Shown piece after piece: positions 62,312 through 64,000 of a stretch of 64,000 nucleotides of DNA. Below the pieces are notes generated by a model that had not been told where the DNA came from, searched no databases, and saw only the letters and a list, made by a program, of their open reading frames with translations. The translations under genes and the position numbers were made by a program. Each line of letters starts with the position of its first letter. Position 1 is the first letter of the stretch. The DNA comes from Adiantum capillus-veneris (Eukaryota; Streptophyta; Polypodiopsida; Polypodiales; Pteridaceae): assembly GCA_014529385.2 (NCBI GenBank), contig CM043956.1, positions 59,717,120 through 59,781,119 on the forward strand, in the 5' to 3' direction.

Positions 62312-62340
62312 CCACACACCCTATCCCTCCCCCTCCCTCA
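61603..62340. repeat. Poly-C and CT tracts
   Basis: C-runs at about 61602-61617, 61629-61646, 61660-61669, 61862-61882 and 62090-62117, with CT runs between and a long (CT)n at 62224-62308. Translated Pro-rich and Leu-Ser frames here are repeat artefacts. Confidence 0.9.
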
Positions 62341-62459
62341 CAATCTCCCTCTCTCAGCCTCACAATCTCTCTCTCTCACCCTTTCAAGCGCTCAGATTCC
62401 GTGCAGTCCAATCTCCCTCTCTCTCCTTCTCACGGACTGTGGCAGTAGAACCTCCCTTT

Positions 62460-62800
62460 CTCTCTCTCTCTCTCTCCACACACACACACACAAACCATCA
62501 CTCTCCCCCTTTGGCTCTGTGCACGAGCCCACAACAGCACGCTCTCTCTCTGCCACTCGGGCGCTCAGGCCGCAGCAGACCATACCCACACACACACACA
62601 CACACAATACACACACACACACACCATACCCACACACATACACACACCGTTGGCACTCACGCTCTCTCTCTCTACCCCATCTCCCCCTCCCCCCCCATCC
62701 GCCTCGCGCAGTTTTAGCAGGCAGCCGATCGTAAGCTACCATCAAAAAAAAAAAAAAAAAAAAATAAATATATATATATATTGTATATATATTAAAACCC
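62460..62800. repeat. CA/CT and A/T simple repeats
   Basis: (CA)n stretches at about 62476-62492 and 62585-62650, an A-run of about 20 at 62744-62764, and a TA-rich stretch at 62765-62790. Confidence 0.85.
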
Positions 62801-63697
62801 TTCCCATGCACGTTTACGCGCACACACATACATATACATACACACACCTGCCCTCATGCACCAATACCCACACACACACATATACGCACCGCACCACAAA
62901 TACAAAAAAAAAACACGAAGGTTACGACTACGACATCGACGAATAAAGAAGAAGGATCCAAAGCACGCGCCGCCAACAACAAAAAAAAGAGAAAATGTGC
63001 CGAAGGCATGCCCCGACCAACTCGGAAGAGAAGTACGCTCGACATCGACGCACCAGCAGCACACCATTCGCCGGCAACACGCAACCACAACGCCATTTTA
63101 GAAATTTATAGGTTATTTTCATCATTATCTTCAGTTTTCACCCGAGCCATTGTAAATTTCCATTTTTTTGTAAAAATCCTCTCTCTAGGTGATGTTCCCA
63201 TCTTTTAATAACCTCCCAAAACAAAGCAAGGGTCAACCACACCGGGTCCACCACCTGCTTTGTCTCCCCGATTAAGCTTACGCTAACCACACTGGGATTA
63301 CCATAATCCAAGCAGCCAACACCTATAAATTGGCACTGAGAGGTCACTATCGGGGGGGGGGGGGCAATTCATGAGGAGCCAAGCATTTGGTAGAATGTAG
63401 TGGGAAGGATTGACACCATTTCCATCACAGGGAGGGGGGGGTTGTGTGTTGGGTTTGCCTTGGGAATTGCACCATGCAAAGGGAACCACATTCATCTCTC
63501 GACTCCAATGGTCGATGCACACACGTATACACGCTCATGGTAGTAAGTATTCACAATCATTGAGTCGTCTTAAAGAATGCACCAAGTAGGCTGCACCACC
63601 TTCTTCCCCTATCTCTCTACCACCACGGCATGCCACTTTGTAAATGTTGAAGAAATAATTCACCCTCACACCCCCGAGGGTTTTTTTATCATTTGCA

Positions 63698-63809
<112 letters not shown>

Positions 63810-64000
63810 CCTCTCTCTCTCACTCTCTCTCGGTGTATAAGTTTGCGGTGTTACATCATCGTGGTTTGCGTCCTAGCCGCTCAAAGCTAGGTGGTGCCCC
63901 CTGTTCAATTTACCGTGGGGCAGGCTCGAAGTGCGCCATTCGGCCCTCGTTGTTTTAGAGGCCGTCGGGGTTCGGGGTCCGCTTTGTGTCCATCATTTGG

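Noticed and set aside
61603-62734. Pro-rich proteins in the poly-C region
   Set aside because: Low-complexity C and CT tracts; no conserved segment.

Overview
The window is repeat-dense nuclear DNA from a land plant with a large, retroelement-rich genome. I saw no intact cellular gene, rRNA or tRNA. Plant-type evidence: Copia elements primed by initiator tRNA-Met, a Ty3/gypsy element with two RNase H domains (Tat-like), a CACTA transposon with TNP2- and Transposase_24-type genes, and a captured fragment of a heavy-metal-associated isoprenylated plant protein (HIPP). An L1-type LINE with an animal-like ORF1 and relics of transposase-like proteins I do not associate with flowering plants hint at a fern or other non-angiosperm, but this is a weak inference.

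Layout. 1-2618: 5' half of a minus-strand Copia element. 2619-7424: mostly non-coding, with one copy of a dispersed repeat. 7425-9062: truncated plus-strand Copia. 9656-15780: old retrotransposon gag relic split by a complete CACTA element (10067-15253, GTA target duplication) that carries its own genes and the HIPP fragment. 16090-16800: gypsy gag relic. 17200-19530: unrecognised gene relic. 19690-22151: two arrays of a palindromic AAGTGGTT satellite around a transposase-like pseudogene. 22152-41848: a Tat-like Ty3/gypsy element on the minus strand. Its left LTR is split by a LINE inserted in a GA microsatellite (22318-26884) and its right LTR is split by a complete Copia element (34867-39826). 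41849-46640: more minus-strand gene relics, probably continuous with those at 20-21 kb before the gypsy insertion. 47051-47820: second, inverted copy of the dispersed repeat. 49200-61557: another Ty3/gypsy element on the plus strand, interrupted by a ~290 bp MITE in the gag zinc knuckle and by a complete Copia element of a second lineage (53039-58370, CCTCA target duplication). 61558-64000: LTR-like, microsatellite-rich sequence related to the LTRs of the 22-42 kb gypsy.

The elements form a readable insertion order: transposase-like relics and satellite first, then the Tat-like gypsy, then the LINE and Copia within its LTRs. Almost every coding region carries stops or frameshifts, so the elements are probably not autonomous now. 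The best-preserved coding pieces are the CACTA Transposase_24-like gene, the LINE endonuclease domain, and the protease-integrase and RT-RNase H blocks of the two complete Copia elements.

Microsatellites (GA/CT, GT/CA, poly-C) are very abundant. Many are integral parts of LTRs or of the dispersed repeat rather than independent loci.
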